Assembly (NCBI GenBank): GCA_963725175.1
Contig: CAVRXH010000006.1
Location: 6,076,001 to 6,140,000, forward strand
DNA: 64,000 nt
Origin: DASUBV01 sp963725175
GTDB lineage: Bacteria; Actinomycetota; Actinomycetes; Streptosporangiales; Streptosporangiaceae
Direction of reading: 5' to 3'
Under the pieces are notes generated by a model. The model worked only from the letters and a program-made list of their open reading frames with translations, was not told the DNA's origin and did no database searches. Both the position numbers and the translations under genes were made by a program. How positions within the stretch are numbered: the first letter of the stretch is position 1; every line of letters begins with the position of its first letter. This document shows, piece by piece, positions 42,005 to 50,410 of the stretch.

Positions 42005-42340
42005 CTAGCGGCCTGCCGCCTCCTCGACGGTTAGCTCCGCCATCGGGTCGGCCTCAAGCCGGGCATCGGGGATGGGCTGCCCGCTGCGCACCGACCGGCC
42101 GTAGCTGCCGTCGGCGATCCGCTGCTCGGCCCGGCCGATCGCGGCCAGCCGGTCGCGCAGCGACTCGGCGATGGCCGCGTCCATGCCCTCGGCGGTCAGA
42201 GGCTGTGCCGGGTCGGAGATATCACCGGTTTCGTCCTCAGAGTCCCGGTTTTCCCGCCGCTCGGCCTCGGTTGCCTTGAGCAGGGTCTCCGCCTCGGCAC
42301 GTTCGGCCGCCAGCAGCTCGCGCGCCCGTTCCAGGTCCAT
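42005..42340 (-). CDS. TraR/DksA-like protein lacking the zinc cysteines
   Basis: A 111-residue protein with a coiled-coil first half (LERARELLAAERAEAETLLKATEAERRENRD, residues 2-33) and the family end GSYGRSVRSGQPIPDARLEADPMAELT. In DksA/TraR proteins the YGRC-x-x-C pair and two later Cys hold zinc; here the first two positions are Ser and the later Cys are absent, so the domain must fold without zinc. The coiled coil carries acidic residues (SEDETGD) like those that reach into RNA polymerase. Start at ATG 42340. Confidence 0.7.
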   Translation of the reverse strand: MDLERARELLAAERAEAETLLKATEAERRENRDSEDETGDISDPAQPLTAEGMDAAIAESLRDRLAAIGRAEQRIADGSYGRSVRSGQPIPDARLEADPMAELTVEEAAGR

Positions 42341-42372
42341 CCGCGCTCCTCTCGTCCGTCTGAGCGTGTCAT

Positions 42373-42409
42373 GCGCTCTTACCGTCGTGGCCACGACAGT
42401 AAAAAGCGC
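42373..42409. promoter_or_regulatory. 37-bp imperfect palindrome upstream of the DksA-like gene
   Basis: GCGCTCTTACCGTCGTGG faces CCACGACAGTAAAAAGCGC with only a few mismatches; the central GTCGTGGCCACGAC is perfect. It lies about 35 bp upstream of the DksA-like start. The CGACAGT heptamer is the same block used in the 58-bp element A, so it may be a diverged relative or share a binding protein. Confidence 0.5.
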
Positions 42410-42561
42410 ATCCACTGCCACTGGCAACACAGCCGTGCCCGCCGGAGTGCCGGAGTGAACCTGTAGCGTCGCCAGCATGGCCGGGCCGGCGATGAGAATC
42501 GGGGTGCCGGGCCGCCTGACCTGGTGCGAGAGCTGCCCTGGTGCGAGGGAAGGGGAGGACG

Positions 42562-43035
42562 ATGCAGAAGATCACTGCCTGGCTGTGGTTCGACACCGAG
42601 GCCGAGGACGCCGCGGAGTTCTACACCTCGGTGTTCCCCGGCGGGAAGATCCTGGACGTCAGCCGGTACGGCGAGGCGGGGCCGCGGCCGGCCGGGCTGG
42701 CCATGACCGTGACGTTCGAGCTGCTCGGCCAGCAGTACGTGGGGCTGAACGGCGGCCCGGAGCACAGCACCTTCACCGAGGCCATCTCGTTCCAGGTGGC
42801 GTGCGAGTCCCAGGATGAGGTGGACGGCTACTGGGCCGCGCTGTCGGCCGGCGGCGAGGAAGGCCCGTGCGGCTGGCTGAAGGACAGGTTCGGGCTGTCC
42901 TGGCAGATCGTGCCCACCGCGCTGGAGAAGCTGCTGCGCAATCCCGACCCGGAGGCCGGGCAGCGGGCGATGGCGGCCATGCTCAAGATGAGCAAGATCG
43001 ACATCGCCGGGCTGGAGCGTGCCGCCGCTGGCTAG
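42562..43035 (+). CDS. PhnB/VOC-superfamily protein
   Basis: A 157-residue protein of the 3-demethylubiquinone-9 methyltransferase/PhnB-like branch of the vicinal-oxygen-chelate fold: ITAWLWFDTEAEDAAEFYTSVFPGGKI start, FELLGQQYVGLNGGPEHSTFTEAISFQV, and GWLKDRFGLSWQIVPTAL. Function is unknown in most members. AGGGGAGGAC precedes the ATG. It ends 4 bp into the convergent epimerase gene. Confidence 0.82.
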   Translation: MQKITAWLWFDTEAEDAAEFYTSVFPGGKILDVSRYGEAGPRPAGLAMTVTFELLGQQYVGLNGGPEHSTFTEAISFQVACESQDEVDGYWAALSAGGEEGPCGWLKDRFGLSWQIVPTALEKLLRNPDPEAGQRAMAAMLKMSKIDIAGLERAAAG

Positions 43036-43979
43036 GGCACGTCCTGGAAGACGTGCTCGCCGAACCAGTCCCAGGTGGCGCGGATGCCGTCCTCGCGGGA
43101 GATGGTCGGCGCGTAGCCGAGCACCTTGCCGGCCAGCTCGTAGGAGGCGAAGTTGCGGTCCACCTCGCCTGGCCTGGCCGGGGCGAAGGTCACCGGGTGG
43201 CCGGGCTCGCCCGCCGCCGCCTTGCACAGCCCGGCCAGCTCGGCGACGGTGGTCTCCACGCCCGAGGCGATGTGCAGCACGGTGCCGCCGGGGACGTCGG
43301 CGTCCAGCGCCAGTTCCAGCGCGCGGGTGATGTCGTCGGCGTGCGTGTAGTCGCGGGAGGAGGTGCCGTCGCCGTAGATCACGATCGGCTCGCCGTCCTT
43401 GATCGCCCGGAAGAACAGGTTCATCGCGCCGCGCTTGAGCCCGCTCCACGGGCCGTAGACGTTGGCGAACCGCAGCGCGACGGTGGTCATCCCGTAGGAC
43501 TTGGCGAAGGCGTGCGCGTAGCCCTCGCCGGCCAGCTTGCTCGCGCCGTACGGTGACAGCGGCCTGGTCAGCGAGTTCTCGTCCACCGGGGGCGTCGCGT
43601 CGCCGATGATCGCGCCGCCGGTGGAGGCCAGCACCACCCGGTCGATGCCGGCCTGCCTGGCCGCGTTCAGCACCCGGAACGTGCCCAGCACGTTGGCCTC
43701 GAAGTTGGGCACCGGGTCCTGCACGGACATGATCACCGAGCCGGCCGCCGCGAGGTGCATCACCGCGTCGATGCCGTGCAGCGCCGTGTCCAGCGCCGCG
43801 GTGTCGCGGATGTCGCCCTCGACCAGCTCGGCGTCCACGCCGGCCAGGTGCGCCGGGTCGCCGGTGGAGTAGTTGTCCAGCACCCGGACCGACCGGCCGC
43901 CGGCGATCAGCCGCCGGACCAGGTTCGCCCCGACGAAGCCGGCTCCGCCCGTCACCAGTACTCGCTGCGCCTGCGTCAT
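43032..43979 (-). CDS. NAD-dependent sugar-nucleotide epimerase/dehydratase
   Basis: A 315-residue extended SDR: VTGGAGFVGANLVRRL (GxxGxxG), VEGDIRDTAALD, HLAAAGSVIMSVQDP, active-site YGASK (SPYGASKLAGEGYA) and RFANVYGPW. It probably acts on UDP- or dTDP-sugars for envelope glycans; the exact reaction is uncertain. The start at 43979 follows TAGCTT by 8 bp and lacks a ribosome site, suggesting a leaderless message. Confidence 0.85.
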   Translation of the reverse strand: MTQAQRVLVTGGAGFVGANLVRRLIAGGRSVRVLDNYSTGDPAHLAGVDAELVEGDIRDTAALDTALHGIDAVMHLAAAGSVIMSVQDPVPNFEANVLGTFRVLNAARQAGIDRVVLASTGGAIIGDATPPVDENSLTRPLSPYGASKLAGEGYAHAFAKSYGMTTVALRFANVYGPWSGLKRGAMNLFFRAIKDGEPIVIYGDGTSSRDYTHADDITRALELALDADVPGGTVLHIASGVETTVAELAGLCKAAAGEPGHPVTFAPARPGEVDRNFASYELAGKVLGYAPTISREDGIRATWDWFGEHVFQDVP

Positions 43980-44032
43980 GAGAGGTAAAGCTAGCAGCGG
44001 CGCTGGCGGCCCGGCCGCTCGCCGCCCGAACC

Positions 44033-44849
44033 TCACCCGCTGTCCGGTACCGGCCCTGCTGCGTGATCCTGACGCCAATCGTCGGTGCCGGCGATCGTCG
44101 TGAACGCACTGGCGTCGCGGACCGCCGCGCCGTGCTGGTCGTTGTTGAAGAAGGCGAACACCTCCGCGTCCGCCGGCCAGCTCGGCCCGGCCTGCCCACG
44201 GCAGGCCTGCCGCCCGTAGCGCGGCCACGGCCGCGGCGCCCTCGTGCAGCCGCAGGTAGCCCCAGCCGGCGGTACGCCACAGCGGGGCGAGCGGCCGGCC
44301 GCGCCGGTCGGCCCAGCACAGCGCGGCCCGGTGCCGGGCCAGCACCTCCCTGGTCTGCTCGGTCCACCAGGACTCGTGCCGGAACTCCACCGCGACCCGG
44401 ACCGGCCGCCCGCCCGGTGCCCCCGCCGCAACGAGGTGACCTGGCGCCGTGACGGCGAACCGGCCGAAGCTGGCCAGGCACTCGTCCAGCGCCGCCGGGT
44501 CGGCGCGCAGGCTGGGCGGGAGCTGGAGCAGCACCGGGCCGAGCCGGTCGCCCAGCCCGGCGGCCGCGTCCAGCAGCCGCCGCACCGGCCCGTCCGGGTC
44601 GCGCAGCCGCCGGACATGGGTGAGGTACCTGCTGGCCTTGACCGCCATCACGAACCCCGGCGGGGTCCGGTCCCGCCAGGAGGCGAAGGTCTGGCGGGCG
44701 GGCAGCCGGTAGAACGCGCCGTTGTTCTCCACGGTCGGGTACTGCCCGGCGTAATGCTCCAGCCAGGCGCGCTGCGGTACCCCCGCCGGGTAAAGAACGT
44801 CGCGCCAGTCGCGGTACTGCCAGCCGGACGTGCCGGCGAGCACGGGCAT
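44033..44849 (-). CDS. DUF72 family protein (one frameshift)
   Basis: 271 residues after removing one extra base near 44212. It starts MPVLAGTSGWQYRDWRDVLYPAG with the YPTVENNGAFYRLP and MAVKASRYLTH segments typical of the DUF72 TIM-barrel family. The C-terminal half (RYGRQACRGQAGPSWPADAEVFAFFNNDQHGAAVRDA) is in the other frame. Uncorrected, the frame runs on into the epimerase and would give a false fusion. GAGAGGAGCTGAG precedes the ATG. Biochemical function unknown. Confidence 0.8.
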
Positions 44850-44989
44850 CGGCTCAGCTCCTCTCGGCGCAGCCTCCTCTCGGCCATTCCTTTCCTACCC
44901 AGCCCGCGGCCGCCATTTAGGCGGCTTTCCCCGCGGGCCGGATCGGCGTTACTCTCACGCGGACACCAGCGAAGAAAAGGCGGCAGCCA

Positions 44990-45790
44990 GTGACAAGCCA
45001 GGACACCGCGCCGAGCGAGCCGCTGGGCTTCGATACCACCCGTGCCCACCCGGCCCGCGTCTACGACTTCTGGCTCGGCGGGAAGGACAATTACGAGGCC
45101 GACCGGGTAGCCGCCCGCGAGGTCATCGAGGCGATGCCGCACATCGTGCCGACGGTGAAGTCCAACCGGGGCTTCCTGCGCCGCGCGGTCCAGCACCTCG
45201 CGCGCGAGGCGGGCATCCGGCAGTTCCTGGATATCGGCACCGGCCTGCCCACCGCGCAGAACACCCATGAGGTCGCCCAGGAAATCGCGCCGGAGTCCCG
45301 GATTGTCTATGTGGACAATGACCCGATCGTCCTCGCTCACGCCCGTGCCCTGCTGACCAGCACGCCGCAGGGCGCCACCGCCTACCTGCAGGCCGACGCG
45401 CGGGAGCCGGAGAAGATCCTGCGCGAGGCCGAGAGGACGCTGGACTTCGGCCAGCCGGTCGCGGTCATCCTGCTGCTGATCATGCACTTCATCCCCGAGG
45501 CCGACGGCCCGAGGGAGATCGTGTCCCGGCTGATGGAGGCCGTCCCGTCCGGCAGCTACCTGGTGATGTCCCACGGCACGCTGGACTTTGACCCCGGCAG
45601 CGCCTCCGCTACCGACCGCTACGACGCGCGGGTGCCCACCCAGATGAACCCGCGTCCCGGCGCGGAGATCCTGCGCTTCTTTGACGGCCTGGACCTCATC
45701 GAGCCCGGCCTGGTGCCCGTGGCGCACTGGCGCGCGCTGCCCAGCGCCAGCACCCAGGTCGCCTACGCCGCGGTCGGCAAGAAGCCCTGA
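44990..45790 (+). CDS. DUF574-type SAM-dependent methyltransferase
   Basis: A 266-residue protein of the large actinobacterial S-adenosyl-methyltransferase family: TTRAHPARVYDFWLGGKDNYEADR near the N-terminus, FLDIGTGLPTAQNTHEVAQ (SAM loop), RIVYVDNDPIVLAHARALL and LLLIMHFIPEADGP. These genes are highly amplified in streptomycetes and their relatives, and substrates are unknown. The start is GTG at 44990. Convergent with the flavoprotein remnant. Confidence 0.85.
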   Translation: MTSQDTAPSEPLGFDTTRAHPARVYDFWLGGKDNYEADRVAAREVIEAMPHIVPTVKSNRGFLRRAVQHLAREAGIRQFLDIGTGLPTAQNTHEVAQEIAPESRIVYVDNDPIVLAHARALLTSTPQGATAYLQADAREPEKILREAERTLDFGQPVAVILLLIMHFIPEADGPREIVSRLMEAVPSGSYLVMSHGTLDFDPGSASATDRYDARVPTQMNPRPGAEILRFFDGLDLIEPGLVPVAHWRALPSASTQVAYAAVGKKP

Positions 45791-45906
45791 CCCGGGCCGC
45801 CCGGCGGGTCCCGCGCCCGAAGCACGGTGACCTGGCGGCCGGCCCGGGCCAGCCGCCAGGCCGCGAGCAGCCCGGCGAACCCGACGCCGGCCACCAGTAC
45901 CCGCAT
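45763..45906 (-). pseudogene. Remnant of an FAD-dependent oxidoreductase N-terminus
   Basis: A 47-codon frame begins 7 bp after the stop of the TPP enzyme gene with GAGGCGGGG just before its ATG. It encodes MRVLVAGVGFAGLLAAWRLA and then GRQVTVLRARD, the dinucleotide-binding beta-alpha-beta of a flavin or NAD(P) enzyme (GxGxxG). It then runs into a stop inside the 3' end of the opposing methyltransferase gene. Nothing of the rest of the enzyme follows in any frame I examined, so this is a truncated gene in what was probably a two-gene operon. Confidence 0.6.
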
Positions 45907-45913
45907 CCCCGCC

Positions 45914-48328
45914 TCAGCGCAGCGAGATCGCGGCCAGGGCCGCGTTCACGATCGAGCCGGCGTCCAGGTCGGCGGCCCGGTACAGGTCGGCGACCGAGCC
46001 GGACTGGCCGAAGGTGTCCACGCCGAGGCTGACCGCCGGCACACCGAGCGCCGAGCCCAGCCAGCTCAGCGCGTGCGAGGCGGCGTCGTGCACGGTGACC
46101 ACCGGGGTCCTGCCGCCGAAGGCGCCGCGCCCCGAGCCGCCGAACGCGCTGCGCAGCGCGCCGGGCACGGATGGGGTCGTGGCGGTGCGGACGCCCTGCC
46201 GCAGCGTCCGCTGCCACGCCCGGTACAGGCGGTCCGCCGAGGTCACATCGACTACCGTGGCGGCGATTCCCTCGTCCCTTAGTTCCGTCGCCGCGTCTAG
46301 TACCTCGGGCATGACCGCGCCGGTCCCGGCCAGGTACACCGCCGGCGCGCCCTCTTCGGCCGCCGCCGAGGCGTCGACCAGCCGGTAGGCCCCGGCCAGC
46401 ACCTGGCGGCGCAGGATCGCGTCGCCGAGCCGCTCGCGGGCCGCCTGGAACGGCGCCTGGTCGATGCTCCTGGTGGTCAGCCGGAAGTAGTAGGACCCGG
46501 CCTCGGCCGCCGCTGCCCCGCTGTCCCCGCCGCCGACCGCCGCCACCGCCTGCAGCGCGTGGCACAGCAGCCAGTCAAGCGCCGTGGCGTAGGCGGGCTC
46601 GATGAAGGTCACGTTCGGCAGCTCGATGCCCACCGACGCGGTGATCGTGGACTGGTGCGCGCCGCCCTCGGGGGCCAGCGTCACCCCGGAAGGCGTGCCG
46701 GCCACCACGAACCGGGCCCCCGAGTACACCGAGTACAGGAACGCGTCGAGGCCGCGCAGCACGAACGGGTCGTACACGGTGCCCACCGGCAGCAGCGGCT
46801 GGCCGGACAGCTCGCCGGCCAGGCCGAGCTGGCCGAGCAGCAGGAACAGGTTCATCTCGCTGATGCCCAGCTCGATGTGCTGGCCTGCCGGGCTCTCCGC
46901 CCACTTCAGCACCGGGTCCTCCGACCAGGCCAGCCGCGCGTCCGGGCTGAACACGCCCATCCGGTTGATGAAGCCCGCCAGGTTGGTCGAGGTCGCCACG
47001 TCCGGTGCCGTGGTGACCAGGTACGGCGCCACCGCCGGCGACCTGGACAGCTCGACCAGGATGCGCCCGAACGATTCCTGCGTGGACATCGGGCGGGCGG
47101 TGCGCAGCCCGGTGGCGTCGGGGACCTGCGCCGTCTGGGCCGGCCGGGCAGGCAGCCTGGTCAGGTGCTCGCGCCTGGCCGCGACCCACTGCCCGGCCGG
47201 GGTCATCGGGTCCAGCCGGTCCCACTCGGTGCCGGGCGTCAGCCCGAGCTGGCCGCGCAGCTCGTCGACCTGCTCGGTGGTGAGCAGCGCCGAGTGGTTG
47301 CGCGGGTTGCCGGCGATCGGCAGCCCCCAGCCCTTGATGGTGTAGGCGAAGACCACGCTCGGCCTGGCCGTCTCGGCGTCGCACTCGGCGAAGGTGTCGA
47401 GCAGCGCGCCGAGGTCGTGCCCGGCCAGGTCGGTGACCAGCCCGGCCAGCTCCTCATCGGGCAGCGAGGCGCAGAACCTGACCACCTCGTCGGGCGCGCC
47501 CTGGCAGAACCGGGCGGCCGCCTCCGCCGGCGGCAGGCCGAACAGCGACTGATAGTGCTCGTTGGGCATGGCGTCGATCCAGGCCGCCAGGCAGGCGCCG
47601 CCCGGCGCGCCGAACGCGGCCCGCAGCCGGCGCCCGTACTTGGCCTCGGTGACATGCCAGCCGGCCGCGCTGAACTGCTGCTGCCACTGGGCGATGCGCA
47701 TGCCGGGCACCACCCGGTCCAGCGACTGCCGGTTCACGTCCACGATCCACAGCACGTTGCCAAGCCCATCGGTGGCCGCGTCCGCGATGGCCTCCCAGAT
47801 ATTGCCCTCGTCCAGCTCGGCGTCGCCGATCAGGGCCACGAACCGGCTATGCGGGCGCGGCCCGAAGTGCGCGTCCACGTACCGGCGGGTGGCGGCGGCG
47901 AACAGCGGCGCCGCCGCGCCCAGGCCGACCGAGCCGGTGGAGAAGTCGACCCCGTCGGGGTCCTTGGTCCGGCTGGGGTAGGACTGGAGCCCGCCGAAGG
48001 CGCGCAGCCGGGGCAGGTAGGACCGGTCCAGGTTGCCGAGCAGATACTGGATGGCGTGGTAGACCGGCGAGGCATGCGGCTTGACGCTCACCCTGTCCGG
48101 GGCGTCCAGGTGCGCGAAGTAGAGCGCCGTCATGGCGGTCACCAGGCTGGCGCTGGAGGCCTGGTGACCGCCGACCTTCACGCCGTCGCCGGTATCCCGG
48201 TCATGGTTGGCGGCATCCACGATCCGGGTGGCCAGCCACAAGACACGTCGCTGGATCTCGTCCAGCACAGCCAGGTCGGGTCGGGTTGCGGGGCGGTCAT
48301 GACGTGCCCCGGCGAGTTCAGCTACCAT
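45914..48328 (-). CDS. Large TPP enzyme, pyruvate dehydrogenase E1/transketolase-like
   Basis: About 804 residues. The N-terminal TPP domain has GDAELDEGNIWEAIADAATDGLGNVLWIVDVNRQSLD (residues spread over about 170-205), like the GDGEMDE...N of homodimeric AceE. The C-terminal transketolase-type domains follow (ISEMNLFLLLGQLGLAGE; SLGVDTFGQSGSVADLY). A lone homodimeric E1-like protein without E2/E3 neighbours suggests a specialised 2-oxoacid decarboxylase or transketolase. The start at 48328 is preferred because homology begins soon after (LDEIQRRVLWLATRIV); an ATG at 48448 is possible. Confidence 0.75.
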   Translation of the reverse strand: MVAELAGARHDRPATRPDLAVLDEIQRRVLWLATRIVDAANHDRDTGDGVKVGGHQASSASLVTAMTALYFAHLDAPDRVSVKPHASPVYHAIQYLLGNLDRSYLPRLRAFGGLQSYPSRTKDPDGVDFSTGSVGLGAAAPLFAAATRRYVDAHFGPRPHSRFVALIGDAELDEGNIWEAIADAATDGLGNVLWIVDVNRQSLDRVVPGMRIAQWQQQFSAAGWHVTEAKYGRRLRAAFGAPGGACLAAWIDAMPNEHYQSLFGLPPAEAAARFCQGAPDEVVRFCASLPDEELAGLVTDLAGHDLGALLDTFAECDAETARPSVVFAYTIKGWGLPIAGNPRNHSALLTTEQVDELRGQLGLTPGTEWDRLDPMTPAGQWVAARREHLTRLPARPAQTAQVPDATGLRTARPMSTQESFGRILVELSRSPAVAPYLVTTAPDVATSTNLAGFINRMGVFSPDARLAWSEDPVLKWAESPAGQHIELGISEMNLFLLLGQLGLAGELSGQPLLPVGTVYDPFVLRGLDAFLYSVYSGARFVVAGTPSGVTLAPEGGAHQSTITASVGIELPNVTFIEPAYATALDWLLCHALQAVAAVGGGDSGAAAAEAGSYYFRLTTRSIDQAPFQAARERLGDAILRRQVLAGAYRLVDASAAAEEGAPAVYLAGTGAVMPEVLDAATELRDEGIAATVVDVTSADRLYRAWQRTLRQGVRTATTPSVPGALRSAFGGSGRGAFGGRTPVVTVHDAASHALSWLGSALGVPAVSLGVDTFGQSGSVADLYRAADLDAGSIVNAALAAISLR

Positions 48329-48598
48329 GCCTCTATCATGCGGCGCTTCGTACTCATCCGTACCAGCCGTAGCGGGACCTGATTTTCGCAGGCCAGCAGC
48401 CGCTACGGGGGTGAGCTGCTGGCCATTGCTTTCTCGCGCTCCAGCCACGTCAGTCAGCTGCGCCAGACGCAGCCTCGCCGGGCGTGATACTCACATATGA
48501 GCGGCCCGTTTCCGGGCCGGCAGGACAGCACGGGCCCGGCAGGGCGGTACGGCACGAACCCCGCAGGACGGACCCGGCAGGGCAGTAAGGATCAGACG

Positions 48599-49711
48599 AT
48601 GACCGACATCCAGGCAGGGCCGATCTCCTTCGAGATCCGCGCCAGCGACAGTCCCGTTCCCGCGGCGCAGCGGGAGCAGATCATGGCCGCGCCGGGATTC
48701 GGCAGCGTATTCACCGATCACATGGCCACGATCAGGTGGGACAAGGGGGAGGGCTGGCACGACGCCAGGATCGAGCCCTACGGCCCGATCGCCCTGGACC
48801 CGTCCTGCTCCATCTTCCACTACGGGCAGGAGATCTTCGAGGGCCTCAAGGCCTACCGGCGGCCCGACGGGCGGATCGCGACCTTCCGGCCGCAGGCCAA
48901 CGCCTCGCGGTTCCAGCGGTCGGCGGCCCGGATCGCCATGCCGTCCCTGCCCGAGCAGGCGTTCATCACCGCGGTGGAACTGCTGGTCCGCCAGGACCAG
49001 GCCTGGGTGCCGGAGGTCGCCGGGCAGAGCCTGTACCTGCGCCCGTTCATGATCGCCACCCAGAACGGCCTCGGCCTGCACGCGCCGTCCTCGTCGTACC
49101 TGTTCACCGTGATCGCCTCGCCCGCCGCCGGCTACTTCGGCGGCGACCGCGCCGTGTCGGTCTGGCTATCGCAGGACTACATCAGGGCCGCTCCCGGCGG
49201 CACCGGCGAGGCCAAGTTCGGCGGGAACTACGCCGGCGCGTTCGCCGGTCAGCAGCAGGCCCTCGACCACGGCTGCGACCAGGTGGTCTGGCTCGATGCC
49301 GCGGAGCGCCGCTACGTCGAGGAGATGGGCGGGATGAACCTGGTCTTCGTCTCCGGCTCCGGCTCCGGCGCACGGCTGCTCACCCCGGCCACGTCCGGCT
49401 CGCTGCTGCACGGCATCACCAGGGACTCGCTGCTCAAGCTCGGCCCCGACCTGGGCATCCCGGCCAGCGAGGAGCGGATCTCGGTAGACCGCTGGCAGGC
49501 CGGCTGCGCCTCGGGCGAGATCACCGAGGTGTTCGCCTGCGGCACCGCCGCGGTGATCACCCCGGTCGGCTCGGTGCGCAGCCCGCGCGGCGACTGGCAG
49601 GTCGGCGACGGCAACGCGGGCCCGGTCACCACCCGGCTCCGCGAGGAACTGGCAGGCATCCAGTTCGGCACCCGCCCCGACCCCTACGCCTGGATCCACC
49701 AGATCTGCTAG
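48599..49711 (+). CDS. ilvE: Branched-chain amino acid aminotransferase
   Basis: Last step of valine, leucine and isoleucine synthesis. A 370-residue class IV PLP enzyme: IFHYGQEIFEGLKAYRRPDG, PLP lysine in EAKFGGNYAGAF, EEMGGMNLVFV and the C-terminal CGTAAVITPVGS with GPVTTRLREELAGIQFG. ATG 48599 is the family start (MTDIQ) with AAGGA upstream. It is unlinked to leuB here, whereas streptomycetes often have leuB-ilvE adjacent. Followed by two hairpins. Confidence 0.93.
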   Translation: MTDIQAGPISFEIRASDSPVPAAQREQIMAAPGFGSVFTDHMATIRWDKGEGWHDARIEPYGPIALDPSCSIFHYGQEIFEGLKAYRRPDGRIATFRPQANASRFQRSAARIAMPSLPEQAFITAVELLVRQDQAWVPEVAGQSLYLRPFMIATQNGLGLHAPSSSYLFTVIASPAAGYFGGDRAVSVWLSQDYIRAAPGGTGEAKFGGNYAGAFAGQQQALDHGCDQVVWLDAAERRYVEEMGGMNLVFVSGSGSGARLLTPATSGSLLHGITRDSLLKLGPDLGIPASEERISVDRWQAGCASGEITEVFACGTAAVITPVGSVRSPRGDWQVGDGNAGPVTTRLREELAGIQFGTRPDPYAWIHQIC

Positions 49712-49733
49712 TCGCGGCCTGACCGACTGCCAC

Positions 49734-49810
49734 GCCTGGCGGGGCGCCAGCTCCCAGAGCCCGCGCCCCGCCAGGCTGGGGCGCCAGCTCCCAGAGCCGG
49801 CGCCCCAGCC
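49734..49810 (+). terminator. Double hairpin downstream of ilvE
   Basis: Arms GCCTGGCGGGGCG (49734-49746) and its complement (49764-49776) form a 13-bp stem. A second stem uses GGCTGGGGCG (49774-49783) and 49801-49810. Both loops carry CCAGCTCCCAGAGCC, so the second is a partial duplication of the first. No U-tract follows, as is usual for high-GC actinomycete terminators. Confidence 0.6.
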
Positions 49811-49811
49811 T

Positions 49812-50058
49812 CATTCCCAGCCCAGCCGATCCGAGCCCAGCCGAGCCGAGCCGATCCCAGCCGAGCCGATCCGAGCCCCAGCCCCAGGCCCAGGCCCAGG
49901 CCCAGGCCAGCCCCAGCCCCAGCCCAGCCCCAGGCCAGCCCCAGCCCCAGCCCAGCCCCAGGCCAGCCCCAGCCCCAGCCCAGCCCCAGGCCAGCCCCAG
50001 GCCCAGGCCAGCCCCAGGCCAGCCCAGCCGAGCCCCAGCCGAGCCGAGCCGAGCCCCG
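49812..50058. repeat. CAGCCCC/AGGCC minisatellite
   Basis: About 245 bp of short tandem units (AGCCCCAGCCC, AGGCCCAGGCC, GAGCCGATCC). The centre has several nearly exact 20-30 bp higher-order copies. Such tracts are prone to replication slippage and misassembly, so the copy number given here may not be reliable. Confidence 0.85.
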
Positions 50059-50293
50059 GAACCTTGCCCGCCTGCCCAGCCAACTCCGCCCCGCCGCCCG
50101 TCTGCCCCGCCCCGCCCCACCTGGCCCCCGCGTCACCGCTAGGCCCGCCCGCCCCCCGGCGAGCCCGCCCGGCCCGTCGCGCTGGAGGCCGGCCCGGATG
50201 TCGGCACCAGGCTTCCGTCCAGCCCCATAAGCCCCACCGGCCTCAGCAACCCCGCTTCGCGATCTTGGTTCGGCGGGATCGGGCCTGGCACAA

Positions 50294-50351
50294 CGACAGT
50301 GAACCCGCTTCTACTGTCGTTACAGCGACAGTAAGCACAGGTTCACTGTCG
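50294..50351. repeat. 58-bp inverted-repeat element A, copy 3
   Basis: Two 26-bp halves (50294-50319 and 50326-50351), each CGACAGT...ACTGTCG, are joined by TTACAG. The flanks extend the symmetry to CAACGACAG...CTGTCGTTG. The right half differs internally (AAGCACAG). An exact motif B begins 9 bp after the element. Confidence 0.88.
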
Positions 50352-50359
50352 TTGCGCTG

Positions 50360-50377
50360 GTGATAACAGCAAGAGGC
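50360..50377 (+). repeat. 18-bp motif B, copy beside element A
   Basis: An exact copy of GTGATAACAGCAAGAGGC, 9 bp downstream of element A copy 3. The same arrangement (8 bp) occurs at 61576-61658, so A and B seem to form one composite element of about 83 bp. Confidence 0.75.
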
Positions 50378-50410
50378 AAGCCTGCGGCGGCGGAGCTGCC
50401 GGAGGGGGGC

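Larger units (their letters stand above)
49712..50410. other. Repeat-filled gap between ilvE and ndgR
   Basis: About 700 bp between convergent genes. It contains two hairpins after ilvE (49734-49810), a long CAGCCCC/AGGCC minisatellite (about 49812-50058), element A copy 3 (50294-50351) and motif B (50360-50377). Minus-strand frames through it encode only Gly/Leu/Ala/Trp low-complexity strings and are not genes. Confidence 0.75.

Noticed and set aside
43032..44849. Apparent DUF72-epimerase fusion protein of about 605 residues
   Set aside because: The DUF72 C-terminus continues in another frame to its own stop at 44033, and the epimerase has its own normal start. One extra base near 44212 creates the false fusion.
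49626..50136. Several overlapping minus-strand frames rich in Gly, Leu, Ala and Trp
   Set aside because: They merely translate the CAGCCCC/AGGCC minisatellite in all three frames.
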